The notes below the pieces were generated by a model. It made no database searches. It worked only from the letters and a program-made list of their open reading frames with translations, and was not told where the DNA came from. This document shows positions 38,120-47,371 of a stretch of DNA of 64,000 nt, piece by piece (within the stretch, counting starts at the first letter, position 1; each line of letters starts with the position of its first letter). Both the position numbers and the translations under genes were made by a program. The stretch comes from Achromobacter sp. HZ34 (lineage in GTDB: Bacteria; Pseudomonadota; Gammaproteobacteria; Burkholderiales; Burkholderiaceae_B), in the NCBI RefSeq assembly GCF_002209485.1, contig NZ_NJIX01000002.1, positions 186,001 through 250,000 of the forward strand, read 5' to 3'.

Positions 38120-41041
38120 ATGGATCACTCGCATCGCACCCAGCGCGAGGCTTTGGAGATCAAGACCACCACCTGTTATATGTGCGCCTGTCGCTGCGGC
38201 GTGCGTGTGCACCTCAGAGACGGCGAAGTTCGCTATATCGACGGCAACCCGGCCCACCCGCTGAACCAGGGTGTCATCTGCGCCAAGGGTGCATCGGGCA
38301 TCATGAAGCAGTACTCTCCCGCGCGCCTGACGCAACCCCTGCGTCGCAAACCCGATGCCGAACGGGGTACCGCACAGTTCGAACCGGTTTCCTGGGACGA
38401 AGCGCTGAAGCTGATCGAAACGCGCCTGGCCCACCTGCGCGCGACCGATCCCCGCCAATTCGCGCTGTTCACCGGCCGCGACCAGATGCAGGCCTTGACG
38501 GGCCTGTTCGCCAAGCAGTTCGGCACCCCCAACTACGCCGCGCACGGCGGATTCTGTTCCGCGAATATGGCAGCGGGCATGATCTACACGATAGGCGGCT
38601 CGTTCTGGGAGTTTGGCGGACCGGACCTGGACCGCGCCAGGCTGTTCCTGATGATCGGTACCGCCGAGGACCATCACTCCAATCCCCTCAAGATCGCCAT
38701 CTCGAAGTTCAAACGCGCGGGCGGCCGCTTCATCGCGATCAACCCCGTACGCACCGGCTACGCCGCGGTGGCCGACGAATGGATTCCGATACGCCCTGGC
38801 ACGGATGGCGCGCTGTTCATGGCGTTGATACACGAGCTCATCGCCCAGGACGCCTACGATCACGAGTTCGTTGCCCGCTATACCAATGCCGGCGACTTGA
38901 TCGACCTGCGCGACGACAGCGCCACCAGCGGCCTGTTCGTCCAGGACGCAGCGAGCCCGGAGATCAATGCCCTCTTCCCGCAGAACCGCATGTGGTGGGA
39001 CAGGCACAGCAATCGCCCCGTGCTGAACCACGCCCAGGGCGCGGAGCCGGCATTGGACGGCAACTACGTCCTGGACGACGGCACACCGGTCGCGCCGTCC
39101 TTCACCCGCCTGCGTGAACGCGCGGCATCCTGTACCCCCGAGTGGGCCGCCGGCATCACGGGCATCCCCGCGGACACCATCCGCCGCCTTGCCGGCGAGA
39201 TGATGCAGATGTCGCGCGAGCACAAGATCGAACTTCCCATCCGCTGGACCGACGCCTGGGGCGTCGAACATGAATCGGTGCGTGGCGCGCCCATCGCCTT
39301 TCATGCCATGCGCGGCCTGGCGGCCCATTCGAACGGCTTTCAAAGCATACGCGCGCTGTCTATCCTGATGAGCCTGCTCGGCACCATCGACACCCCGGGC
39401 GGCTTCCGTCACAAGGCGCCCTACCCGCGTGCCGTCCCGCCATCGGCCAAGCCGCCCAACAAGGCCAGCGACGTGCAACCCAATACGCCGCTGCCCAATG
39501 GGCCGCTGGGCTGGCCCGCGGCTCCGGAAGACCTGTTCATCGATGATCAAGGTGGCCCGGTACGCATCGACAAGGCCTTCTCCTGGGAATACCCGCTGGC
39601 GGTGCACGGCATGATGCACAGTGTCATCACCAATGCCTGGCGCGGCGATCCCTATCCCATCGATACCTTGATGATCTTCATGGCCAATATGGCGTGGAAT
39701 TCATCGATGAATACCGTCGAGGTGCGCAAGATGCTCACCGACAGGCGCGAGGACGGGCAGTACAAGATTCCTTTCCTGGTGGTGTGCGACGCCTTCCAGT
39801 CGGAAATGACCGCGTTCGCCGACCTGATCCTGCCCGACACGACCTATCTGGAACGGCACGATGCGATGTCGATGCTGGACCGGCCCATCTCCGAGTTCGA
39901 CGGTCCGGTAGATTCCGTTCGCATCCCCGTGGTGCCGCCGACGGGCGAATGCCGCCCTTTCCAGGACGTCCTCGTCGAACTGGCCGGCCGCTTGAAGTTT
40001 CCTGCCTTCACGCGGGCCGATGGCGGCCGCAAGTTCAGCGACTACAAGGATTTCGTCGTCAACTTCCAGACCGGGCCCGACACGGGCGTGGGCTTTCTCA
40101 TCGGCTGGCGCGGCAAGAACGGCGACAAGGCCCTGGTCGGTGAAGCCAATCCGCGCCAATGGGAGCAATACGCGGAGAACAACTGCTTCTATCACTACAC
40201 GCTGCCCGAAGACCAGCAGTACATGCGCAACTGCAATGGGCCCTATCTGAAGTGGTCGGTCGAGAATGGCATGCGCAAGTTCGGCACGCCCATCGTCATC
40301 CAGCTGTATTCCGACGTCATGCAGAAATTCCGCCTGGCCGCGCAAGGCAAGACGGCGGGGCGCCAGCCGCCCGATCATCTGCGCGCACGCATCGAGCATT
40401 ACTTCGATCCCGTTCCGTTCTGGTACGAGCCTATCGAAAGCAGCGTCAGCGATCCGCGCGAGTATCCATTGGCCGCCGTCACGCAGCGCCCCATGGCGAT
40501 GTACCACTCCTGGGATTCGCAGAACGCCTGGCTGCGGCAGATCCATGGCGAGAACTACCTGATGGTGAATCCGCGCACCGCCGGCGCCCAGGGTATCGCC
40601 GACGGCGGATGGATCTACGTCGAATCCCCCTGGGGCAAGGTGCGTTGCATGGCGCGTTTTAGCGAAGCGGTCGAACCGGGCACCGTATGGACCTGGAACG
40701 CCATCGGCAAGGCGGCGGGCGCCTGGAACCTGGGTCCGGACGCCAATGAGTCGCGGCGCGGCTTCCTGCTGAACCATCTGATCACGGACGAACTGCCGGG
40801 CGCGGCGGACCATTTGCCAGGCAAGATATCCAATTCCGATCCCATCACCGGGCAGGCCGCCTGGTACGACTTGCGCGTGCGCATCTACCCCGCCGAGGCA
40901 AACGCCGACTTCACCTTGCCGCAGTTTGCACCCATGAAGCCGCTGCCCGGATCGACCAGTGTCATTGCGCGCGTGCAGACCTATTTCGCCGGCAAGGGCG
41001 AGTTTCTCAATCGGCTACGCCGCGCGGGTTCCGAAAAATAA
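38120..41041 (+). CDS. soeA: Sulfite dehydrogenase molybdopterin subunit (SoeA-like)
   Basis: The start is ATG 38120 after AAGGGGAGAATCGC, giving 973 residues. Cys19, Cys22, Cys26 and Cys54 make the N-terminal [4Fe-4S] motif (an extra Cys24 lies inside it). GGFCSANMAAGM with Cys146 sits where the molybdenum ligand of this family is found. Domains follow the complex-iron-sulfur-molybdoenzyme order with a C-terminal dinucleotide-binding part. There is no Tat signal peptide, so it is cytoplasmic, as in SoeABC of Allochromatium, and unlike DMSO, polysulfide or thiosulfate reductases. The length also fits SoeA. With SoeB and SoeC it would oxidise sulfite to sulfate and pass electrons to quinone. 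The divergent CuyA-like gene could supply the sulfite. Another cytoplasmic molybdoenzyme role cannot be excluded. Confidence 0.82.
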   Translation: MDHSHRTQREALEIKTTTCYMCACRCGVRVHLRDGEVRYIDGNPAHPLNQGVICAKGASGIMKQYSPARLTQPLRRKPDAERGTAQFEPVSWDEALKLIETRLAHLRATDPRQFALFTGRDQMQALTGLFAKQFGTPNYAAHGGFCSANMAAGMIYTIGGSFWEFGGPDLDRARLFLMIGTAEDHHSNPLKIAISKFKRAGGRFIAINPVRTGYAAVADEWIPIRPGTDGALFMALIHELIAQDAYDHEFVARYTNAGDLIDLRDDSATSGLFVQDAASPEINALFPQNRMWWDRHSNRPVLNHAQGAEPALDGNYVLDDGTPVAPSFTRLRERAASCTPEWAAGITGIPADTIRRLAGEMMQMSREHKIELPIRWTDAWGVEHESVRGAPIAFHAMRGLAAHSNGFQSIRALSILMSLLGTIDTPGGFRHKAPYPRAVPPSAKPPNKASDVQPNTPLPNGPLGWPAAPEDLFIDDQGGPVRIDKAFSWEYPLAVHGMMHSVITNAWRGDPYPIDTLMIFMANMAWNSSMNTVEVRKMLTDRREDGQYKIPFLVVCDAFQSEMTAFADLILPDTTYLERHDAMSMLDRPISEFDGPVDSVRIPVVPPTGECRPFQDVLVELAGRLKFPAFTRADGGRKFSDYKDFVVNFQTGPDTGVGFLIGWRGKNGDKALVGEANPRQWEQYAENNCFYHYTLPEDQQYMRNCNGPYLKWSVENGMRKFGTPIVIQLYSDVMQKFRLAAQGKTAGRQPPDHLRARIEHYFDPVPFWYEPIESSVSDPREYPLAAVTQRPMAMYHSWDSQNAWLRQIHGENYLMVNPRTAGAQGIADGGWIYVESPWGKVRCMARFSEAVEPGTVWTWNAIGKAAGAWNLGPDANESRRGFLLNHLITDELPGAADHLPGKISNSDPITGQAAWYDLRVRIYPAEANADFTLPQFAPMKPLPGSTSVIARVQTYFAGKGEFLNRLRRAGSEK

Positions 41042-41052
41042 GGGAGAACGAC

Positions 41053-41757
41053 ATGACTCAGATGGCATTGGTGATCGATCTGAACGTGTGCGTGGGCTGC
41101 CATGCCTGCGTGACGAGCTGCAAGGAATGGAATACCTCGGGAGAAGCGGGCAGCCTGGCCGATGAGCGCCCCTACGACAGCGATCCCAGCGGCAATTTCT
41201 TCAATCGGGTGCAGACGTACGAGGCTGGCGAATTTCCCCTGACGGAGACCGTCCACTTTCCCAAGTCCTGCCTGCATTGCGAGGATCCGCCCTGTGTGCC
41301 GGTGTGCCCCACGGGCGCCAGCTACAAGCGCGAGGCGGACGGGCTGGTGCTGGTCGACTATGACAAGTGCATCGGGTGCAACTACTGTGCGTGGGCGTGC
41401 CCCTATGGCGCGCGCGAACTGGACCCTCAGCGCAAGGAGATGACCAAGTGCACGCTCTGTTCGGACCGGATCGATAACGAAGCGCTTCCCGAACGGGATC
41501 GCAAGCCGGCCTGCGTGCTGGCCTGTCCGACGTCCGCGCGCCTGTATGGCGACATCCATGATCCGGATTCAGAGGTGTCGCAGGCAATACGCGAACGCGG
41601 CGGCTACCAGTTGATGCCGGAGTGGGACACCAAACCCGCGAATCATTACTTGCCGCGGCGCAAGACGGAGGCGCAGTCCTGCGGGTCCGGGTCGAAGTCC
41701 TGTGCATGCAAGACAGCCGGCGCGGACGACACCGTTACGACCAAGGGTGGCGTATGA
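41053..41757 (+). CDS. soeB: Sulfite dehydrogenase iron-sulfur subunit (SoeB-like)
   Basis: This 234-residue ferredoxin-like subunit has four cysteine clusters: CVGCHACVTSC, CLHCEDPPCVPVCP, CIGCNYCAWACP and CTLC with a later CVLACP, enough for four [4Fe-4S] centres as in DmsB/PsrB/SoeB. A Cys-rich tail (SCGSGSKSCACK) is extra. It carries electrons from the SoeA-like subunit to the membrane anchor. It starts 11 bases after soeA and overlaps soeC (ATGA). Confidence 0.88.
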   Translation: MTQMALVIDLNVCVGCHACVTSCKEWNTSGEAGSLADERPYDSDPSGNFFNRVQTYEAGEFPLTETVHFPKSCLHCEDPPCVPVCPTGASYKREADGLVLVDYDKCIGCNYCAWACPYGARELDPQRKEMTKCTLCSDRIDNEALPERDRKPACVLACPTSARLYGDIHDPDSEVSQAIRERGGYQLMPEWDTKPANHYLPRRKTEAQSCGSGSKSCACKTAGADDTVTTKGGV

Positions 41758-42695
41758 GGCCCCCGTTCTCCGTAGTACTTCTGACCACGCTCTGCGGCGC
41801 CGCCCAGGGTTTGTTGATTGCCCTGGTCCTGCTCGAAGCCGGCGCGGCGGCGGGCATGCTGTCCATGCCGCCCCAGGCCTTCTTCATCGCGGGCTCGGCT
41901 GTCTCCTTGGTCCTGGGCGTGCTGGGGCTGGTGGCGTCCTTCTTCCACCTTGGGCACCCGGAGCGCGCCTGGCGCGCCGTCGCGCAGTGGCGGACGTCCT
42001 GGCTGTCGCGCGAATGCCTGGCGGTCCCTTCCTTTCTCCTGTTGACGTTCCTGTATGGGCTGGCGCATCTGCTGGCATTGCCCTGGTCGCTGGCGTTCGG
42101 CATCGTCGCCGTCTGCGCGGCCGCGGTCCTGTTCCTGTGCACGGCCATGATCTACGCCTGCCTGCGCTTTCTGCAGGAATGGGCGAGCCCTTACACCCTG
42201 GTCAATTTCGTGCTGCTGGGTTGTGCGTCCGGTTTCACCCTGGCCACGCTGATCGCGGCGGCCAGTGCTCCACCTGCGGTCGCGGTGCTCGCGCCTGCCG
42301 CCATCGTGCTGATCGTGCTGGGTTGCCTGTCCCGCCTGGCCGCGCTCGCCCGTAACGCCAGGCTGCATCCCAAATCGACCCTGCAGACGGCGACGGGCAT
42401 CCACGCCCGCAAGCTGGAACAGAAGTCGCAGGGATTCACGTCCAGCTCGTTCAATATGCGCGAGTTTTTCCATGGCAAGAGCCCGGCCATGATCGCCACG
42501 GTCAAGGCAGGATTCCTGCTGGGCGCCTTCGTCATCCCCTTCGTGCTGGTGTCCTTTGCCTGGTCCATGACCGCCCCGGCGGCCGTACTCGCCGTTGCCT
42601 TCGTCGTGCAATATGCCGGACTACTGGCCGAGCGCTGGTTCTTTTTCGCCGAGGCGCGGCATCCGCAGAACCTCTACTACCAGCGGGCGGCGTGA
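41754..42695 (+). CDS. soeC: Sulfite dehydrogenase membrane anchor (SoeC-like, DmsC family)
   Basis: The start is ATG 41754, overlapping the soeB stop. The 313-residue protein has about eight helices of the DmsC type; SFFHLGHPERAWRAVAQWRTSWLSRE is the family signature after the second helix. It anchors the complex and hands electrons to quinone. A DmsC-type rather than NrfD-type anchor agrees with SoeC. Confidence 0.85.
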   Translation: MRPPFSVVLLTTLCGAAQGLLIALVLLEAGAAAGMLSMPPQAFFIAGSAVSLVLGVLGLVASFFHLGHPERAWRAVAQWRTSWLSRECLAVPSFLLLTFLYGLAHLLALPWSLAFGIVAVCAAAVLFLCTAMIYACLRFLQEWASPYTLVNFVLLGCASGFTLATLIAAASAPPAVAVLAPAAIVLIVLGCLSRLAALARNARLHPKSTLQTATGIHARKLEQKSQGFTSSSFNMREFFHGKSPAMIATVKAGFLLGAFVIPFVLVSFAWSMTAPAAVLAVAFVVQYAGLLAERWFFFAEARHPQNLYYQRAA

Positions 42696-42820
42696 CCCTG
42701 GCTGGGGACCAGTAAGGCCAGATCGAATTCAAGGAAGACGTAAGGACGATCGCATCGCTATCAGATGTACACAATTTCAGGCTAAAGTGGCTCGCCACCA
42801 TGGATGAGGAGAAATCGCGT

Positions 42821-43768
42821 ATGTCCGACGTCAGCCCGCTTGATGACAACGCGGTATACCGCACCTTGCTGGAATCGACCAAGGCGATTCCCTGGAGGCT
42901 CGATTGGGCCACGATGAAGTTCACGTATATCGGCCCCCAGATCGAGGCCTTGCTGGGCTGGAGCGTCGATAGCTGGGTGAGCGTGGAAGACTGGGCCATG
43001 CGTATGCATCCGGAGGATCGCGAGTATGTGGTGAATTTCTGTGTGTCCCAATCCCAGGCCGGCGCGGACCATGAGGCGGATTACCGGGCGCTGACCAAGG
43101 AAAACGGGTATGTGTGGATACGCGACGTGGTGCACGTGGTACGCAATGCCAGCGGCGAAGCCGAAGCGCTGGTCGGCTTCATGTTCGACATCACCGAACG
43201 CAAGAAAACCGAAGAGAAGTTGCTGAGCCTGCAGAAAGAGCTGGAAGACCTGTCCTTCCGGGATGGCCTGACGAATATCGCCAACCGCCGTCGCTTCGAT
43301 AGCAGTTTCGAACTGGAATGGGACCGTGCCCGCACCGAGGGCAAGCCGCTGTCCCTGCTACTGCTGGACGTCGATTTCTTCAAGCAATACAACGACTTAT
43401 ATGGTCATTCCCAGGGCGACCAATGCCTCATCGAGATCGCCCAGACGCTGAGCCTGGCCCTGGACGGCCCGCGCGATCTGGTGGCGCGCTACGGCGGTGA
43501 AGAGTTTGTCGTGCTGCTGCCCGAGGCCGATGCCGAGGTGGCCATGAAGGTTGCCGAGCGCTGCCAGCGCTTGCTCGATAAGAAAGCCATCGTGCATGCC
43601 CTGTCACCGCATGGCCGGCGCGTCACCATGAGCATCGGTGCGGGCACGGTGGTGCCGGGTGAACAGGCGGAGCGCGCCGCCTTCGTCAAGGCCGTGGATC
43701 AACAGCTATATACGGCCAAGAACAACGGACGGCACCGGATCGAATATGTAAGGTCGGATTCCGCATGA
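42821..43768 (+). CDS. Diguanylate cyclase with PAS sensor domain
   Basis: The start is ATG 42821 (MSDVSPL), nine bases after GAGGAG; ATG 42800 would add seven residues. The 315-residue protein has a PAS/PAC domain (about 15-130, ending GFMFDITERKKTEEKL), a short coiled linker and a GGDEF domain with intact VARYGGEEF. The inhibitory RxxD site is not present at the usual position (GPRD instead), so product feedback may be weak. It follows the SoeABC genes after about 125 bases but has its own ribosome site and probably its own promoter. Confidence 0.88.
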   Translation: MSDVSPLDDNAVYRTLLESTKAIPWRLDWATMKFTYIGPQIEALLGWSVDSWVSVEDWAMRMHPEDREYVVNFCVSQSQAGADHEADYRALTKENGYVWIRDVVHVVRNASGEAEALVGFMFDITERKKTEEKLLSLQKELEDLSFRDGLTNIANRRRFDSSFELEWDRARTEGKPLSLLLLDVDFFKQYNDLYGHSQGDQCLIEIAQTLSLALDGPRDLVARYGGEEFVVLLPEADAEVAMKVAERCQRLLDKKAIVHALSPHGRRVTMSIGAGTVVPGEQAERAAFVKAVDQQLYTAKNNGRHRIEYVRSDSA

Positions 43769-43869
43769 TCCGCTCGTAGTTGCGAACATCGTGGTGACGT
43801 TTATCACCGGCGGATGTGCCGTGCTCGGGTGGCTGCTCGCCCAGCCTGCTGCTTTCCCGTTTTTCATGG

Positions 43870-44841
43870 CTACCGTGCGCGAGGCGTCTGCGCCAGGAAG
43901 AAATCGACTATCGTGCTGCTCGCATCGAGCTGCATGCTGGCCCACCCGACGATGCGGGGCCGTGCATACTGTGGTCCTCCCGGCCATGTGTGACCGCCGC
44001 CCAGCACGGTATATGCCGTAACCGGGGCGCCGGCCGCGCATCCGGCGTAGTCCGTCCGGGAGACGCGGGTACGGTCAAGAGCCGCGACTGGCGCCAGTAA
44101 CTGTGCGGGCTCGGCGCGGGCACAGCCATTTCGTTGCGCCCAGGAGGCGACCGTCGCGGCCACCGAGAGCACTTGCCCCCCCTCGCCAGCACCACCGAAA
44201 TCCGCGACGGCACCGCCTTCGAAGGGCATGATCGGATCCGCGTTGCCATCAATCTGCAAAACCGCCACCGGATGAGAAGGCCGGCACCGCGCTGCGATGT
44301 CCACGGGCATTGTTCCCGCAACGGCGGCGATGCCACCGATGCGCTCCGACAAATCGCAACCAAGCCGCTCGGCAAACAGCGCACCATTGGAAATGCCCGT
44401 TGCATAGACCTGGTGAGGGTTGACGTGGTAATCGTGCTGGGCGCGATCGATGATCGCCGTAATGAAACGGACGTCGTCCTGGGGATTCTTTATGGTTGAA
44501 CGGCCGTCGTTCCAATGCCTGCCCACACCGTCCGGATAGATCACCACGACATCGCGCGCATCCGCCACGTCATCCAGATGCGTCAGCCTGCGCATGCCCT
44601 CGCCCTGCATACCGCCGCCGTGGAACGCCAGAATCAAAGGATATCCGCCAGCGGGCGGCGCCCGGTCGGGGACATGTACCGAAAAGGTACGCGCTTGCGC
44701 ACCTACGCGTACTTGTGCGGAGACGTCAGCCGCGAAGGCGATAGTTGAGTGCGCGATAAATGCCACAGCGCAGATACCTGGCCACAGACGTAATGGGGTG
44801 ACACGATGTTGGGCTTCTTGCACGGCAGGCGGGTAAGACAT
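43870..44841 (-). CDS. Secreted esterase of the PHB depolymerase/LpqC family
   Basis: This 323-residue protein has an N-terminal hydrophobic segment (residues about 18-38, cleavage near AFAAD) and an alpha/beta-hydrolase core. Oxyanion region FHGGGMQ, nucleophile Ser151 in GISNGA, Asp202 in DGNADPIMP and His284 in GGGHTWPGG form the LpqC-type triad. The family cleaves short polyhydroxybutyrate oligomers or feruloyl/acetyl esters. It lies 40 bases downstream of another secreted hydrolase gene on the same strand, so the two are probably co-transcribed. Confidence 0.82.
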   Translation of the reverse strand: MSYPPAVQEAQHRVTPLRLWPGICAVAFIAHSTIAFAADVSAQVRVGAQARTFSVHVPDRAPPAGGYPLILAFHGGGMQGEGMRRLTHLDDVADARDVVVIYPDGVGRHWNDGRSTIKNPQDDVRFITAIIDRAQHDYHVNPHQVYATGISNGALFAERLGCDLSERIGGIAAVAGTMPVDIAARCRPSHPVAVLQIDGNADPIMPFEGGAVADFGGAGEGGQVLSVAATVASWAQRNGCARAEPAQLLAPVAALDRTRVSRTDYAGCAAGAPVTAYTVLGGGHTWPGGPQYARPRIVGWASMQLDASSTIVDFFLAQTPRAR

Positions 44842-44881
44842 ATCAGCGGCTCTGGTTGAGAATGTGGCTGCGGGGGTGGGG

Positions 44882-45946
44882 CTATGAAGCCAGATCCTTG
44901 AGCAACGTCGAATTGAACTGCTCCGGATATTGCATCTGCGGCGAATGGCCAGCGTCGGGGAACTCGATCAGACGTGCATTGGGGATCGCGGCTGCCGCCG
45001 CCTTGCCCAGTTGCGGATAGTTGCCCAGGCTGGAACGAAGCGCCTCGGGCGCATATTCCTTGCCAATGGCCGTATTGTCCTTGTCGCCGATGATCAAGGT
45101 CGTGGGCACCTTCAACCTGGGCAGATCGTAATAAACCGGCTGCGTCAGGATCATGTCGTAAAGCAGCGCTGAATTCCAGGCGACAGCCTGTTTCCCCGCA
45201 CCACGATACATGCCCGCCAGCATTTGCACCCAAGGCTCGTACTTCTCGTTCCAGGTTCCGGCAAAGTAGGTATTTCGCTCGTAGTTGCGGATCCGGTCAG
45301 CGGTGGTGCCCAGTTCACGCTTGTACCACTGGTCCACGGAGACAGCGGGGACGCCCTTCGCGCGCCAGTCCTCCAACCCGATGGGGTCGACCAACACAAG
45401 TTTCGCGACGTGGTCCGGATAATTGAGTGCGTAACGTATGGCCAGCATTCCGCCGGTCGAGTGGCCGACGAGAATAGCTTTATCGATATGCAAAGACTTC
45501 AGAAGGTCATTCGTATTCAACGCCAGCTGATCGAAGGAAAACTGATAAGCCTGCGGCTTGCTGGACTTGCAGAACCCGATCTGGTCGGGTGCAACCACGC
45601 GATACCCGGCACCGTGCAGTGCCTGGATGGTGGTTTCCCACGTCGCGCCGCAGAAATTCTTGCCGTGAAGCAGGACCGCGGTCTGGCCATTACCCTTCCC
45701 TTGCGCGGGTGCGATATCCATATAAGCCATCCGCAGCGTCTGCCGCTGGGACGCGAATTCGAAGCGCTGAACAGGATGCGGATAGGTAAATCCCTCCAAC
45801 ATCGGGCCATAAACCGGCTCGGCCGCTGAAGGGCTCGCGGCCAGGGCAGGTGCGTTCACCGCGGCACACAGCGCAAACGCGCCAACAAAGGCCGCCATCT
45901 GGTGACGATTTAAGGGAAACAGCGCGTTCTTGATCGGCAAATTCAT
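44882..45946 (-). CDS. Secreted alpha/beta hydrolase
   Basis: This 354-residue protein has a signal peptide ending ALAASP and an alpha/beta-hydrolase core: VLLHGKNFCGATWE, nucleophile Ser163 in VGHSTGG, Asp in IGDKDNTAIG and His in DAGHSPQMQ. GAAGGAAGG precedes ATG 45946. It is probably periplasmic; the substrate (ester, lactone or haloalkane) cannot be named. First gene of a likely two-gene operon with the LpqC-like esterase. Confidence 0.82.
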   Translation of the reverse strand: MNLPIKNALFPLNRHQMAAFVGAFALCAAVNAPALAASPSAAEPVYGPMLEGFTYPHPVQRFEFASQRQTLRMAYMDIAPAQGKGNGQTAVLLHGKNFCGATWETTIQALHGAGYRVVAPDQIGFCKSSKPQAYQFSFDQLALNTNDLLKSLHIDKAILVGHSTGGMLAIRYALNYPDHVAKLVLVDPIGLEDWRAKGVPAVSVDQWYKRELGTTADRIRNYERNTYFAGTWNEKYEPWVQMLAGMYRGAGKQAVAWNSALLYDMILTQPVYYDLPRLKVPTTLIIGDKDNTAIGKEYAPEALRSSLGNYPQLGKAAAAAIPNARLIEFPDAGHSPQMQYPEQFNSTLLKDLAS

Positions 45947-46144
45947 TACTGGCCTTCCTTCGGGTAGTTGTAGAGCTTCGACCGGCCTGCTCCCGAAAGG
46001 TTTCCCGGCAGGCAGACGCTGGGCGCTGACGCAAGCCAGACGTTCAGGTGCCTGAACGGTACGTCACTGATCCAGCCAGGACAGTGCGCACCATGTCACG
46101 CAAGGTACTGACGGCCGGCAGCCGGTCGCGCTTGGCAAGCGTGA

Positions 46145-46390
46145 TCAATCCACCGCACGCTGATCGACATCGCGTGCTGTCCCGTCGTCAACTTGCCCAG
46201 GATCACCTACGGCTACTCCGTACGGTCTATCGAGGGCATCGAGAGGACGGCTCATCGCCATGCCAAGGGCCAACTGCTCCTGGTCGAACGGGGTGCGGTC
46301 AGCGGCGAGGTCGAGGGCGGGCTTTGGATAGTGCGGCCGCGCAGCGCGGTCTGGATTCGGCATGAGCTTCGGCCGCTGCCGGCAGCAGCT
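46145..46390 (+). pseudogene. AraC-family regulator remnant (N-terminal cupin piece)
   Basis: The frame beginning after the stop at 46142 encodes TAHRHAKGQLLLVERGAVSGEVEGG and then PRSAVWI, the hallmark of the N-terminal cupin domain of one AraC branch. There is no credible start, the sequence loses similarity after about 46375, and no AraC DNA-binding domain follows; the LysR gene end lies at 46417. I read it as a decayed, 3'-truncated gene. The rest of the 470-base gap 45947-46416 shows nothing else. Confidence 0.6.
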
Positions 46391-46416
46391 GCGCATCGTA
46401 ATAAACACCGCTCACC

Positions 46417-47304
46417 CTACGCAATCTTCCGCGCCTTGGGCTTACTGACCTCTTCAAGCGCCCCCAGCAGCGACAGGGACAGGTGCGCGCGCGGGTTTTC
46501 GCGGGGCATCAAGAGCCCCAGGCGGCGCATGAGCGGAGGATCGCCGAAAGGTACGCTGCGTATGCTGGGCGGGAATTCATTCGCCACGCCCCGATTGGGC
46601 ACCACGGATACACCCAGGCCATTGGCGACCATCGCGATCACACCTTCGATGGAGTCGATTTCCATGGCCGACTGCACTTCCAGGCCGCGCCGCTCGATCT
46701 CGGCACTCACCATGCGCCCGACCCGCGCCATGCGGTTGAAGCGAACATAGGGATTGTTTTCCAGCAAGGCCTGGTCCGTATCGCCCACGGCCGTCTTGTG
46801 CGCGATGACCACCATGGCCTCCGCAAAGAACGGATGAAACACCAACTCGCCCCGGCTCAGCTCAGGCTCGGTGACCACCGCCGCGTCGAGTTGCCCGCGC
46901 AGCACTTCGTTCTCCAGTTCGTGGGTCAGGCCCGTGGTCAGGCGGATCTCGATGCCCTGGCCCTGCTTCTGCAAGCGCCGCAACGCCAGCGGCAGCCACC
47001 CCGACACGGAAGTATGCACGGCGCCCAGCTTCAGCACACCACCCGACACCTCTCTCTTGAGACTGTCGCTCAGGCTTTCCCAGTGCGCAATCAGGTCACG
47101 GGCGCCGTCGATAAGGCGCAGGCCGCTGTCGGTCAAAACCGGTGGACGCCGCGTCCGATCGAATAAAACCGTCCCCAGCTCCTCTTCCAGCGCCCGGATC
47201 TGCATGCTGACCGCCGACAGCGTAAGGCCGATGGCCTTGCCGGCCTCGGCAAAACTTCCACGATCGGCAATCGCCACGAGGGTGTATAGGGTCTTGACGT
47301 CCAT
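46417..47304 (-). CDS. LysR-family transcriptional regulator
   Basis: This regulator has 295 residues from ATG 47304 (MDVKTLYTLV), preceded by GGGAAG; the upstream extension is not used. The DNA-binding domain is LVAIADRGSFAEAGKAIGLTLSAVSMQIRALEEE, related to the LysR at 54910-55860 at the other end of the operon (both share the LQIRALEE/MQIRALEE recognition helix region). It lies 67 bases after the amidohydrolase-like gene on the same strand and may be its last co-transcribed gene and a regulator of the operon. Confidence 0.87.
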   Translation of the reverse strand: MDVKTLYTLVAIADRGSFAEAGKAIGLTLSAVSMQIRALEEELGTVLFDRTRRPPVLTDSGLRLIDGARDLIAHWESLSDSLKREVSGGVLKLGAVHTSVSGWLPLALRRLQKQGQGIEIRLTTGLTHELENEVLRGQLDAAVVTEPELSRGELVFHPFFAEAMVVIAHKTAVGDTDQALLENNPYVRFNRMARVGRMVSAEIERRGLEVQSAMEIDSIEGVIAMVANGLGVSVVPNRGVANEFPPSIRSVPFGDPPLMRRLGLLMPRENPRAHLSLSLLGALEEVSKPKARKIA

Positions 47305-47371
47305 CGAGCTTCCCAGAAGACGCGCGCGCACTGGCACTGGCGCGCGCCGGTTGAGCGGGAATTGTAGACTG

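Noticed and set aside
38084-39619. Minus-strand open frame of 511 codons
   Set aside because: It is antisense to the molybdopterin subunit, whose cysteine motifs and family order are clear.
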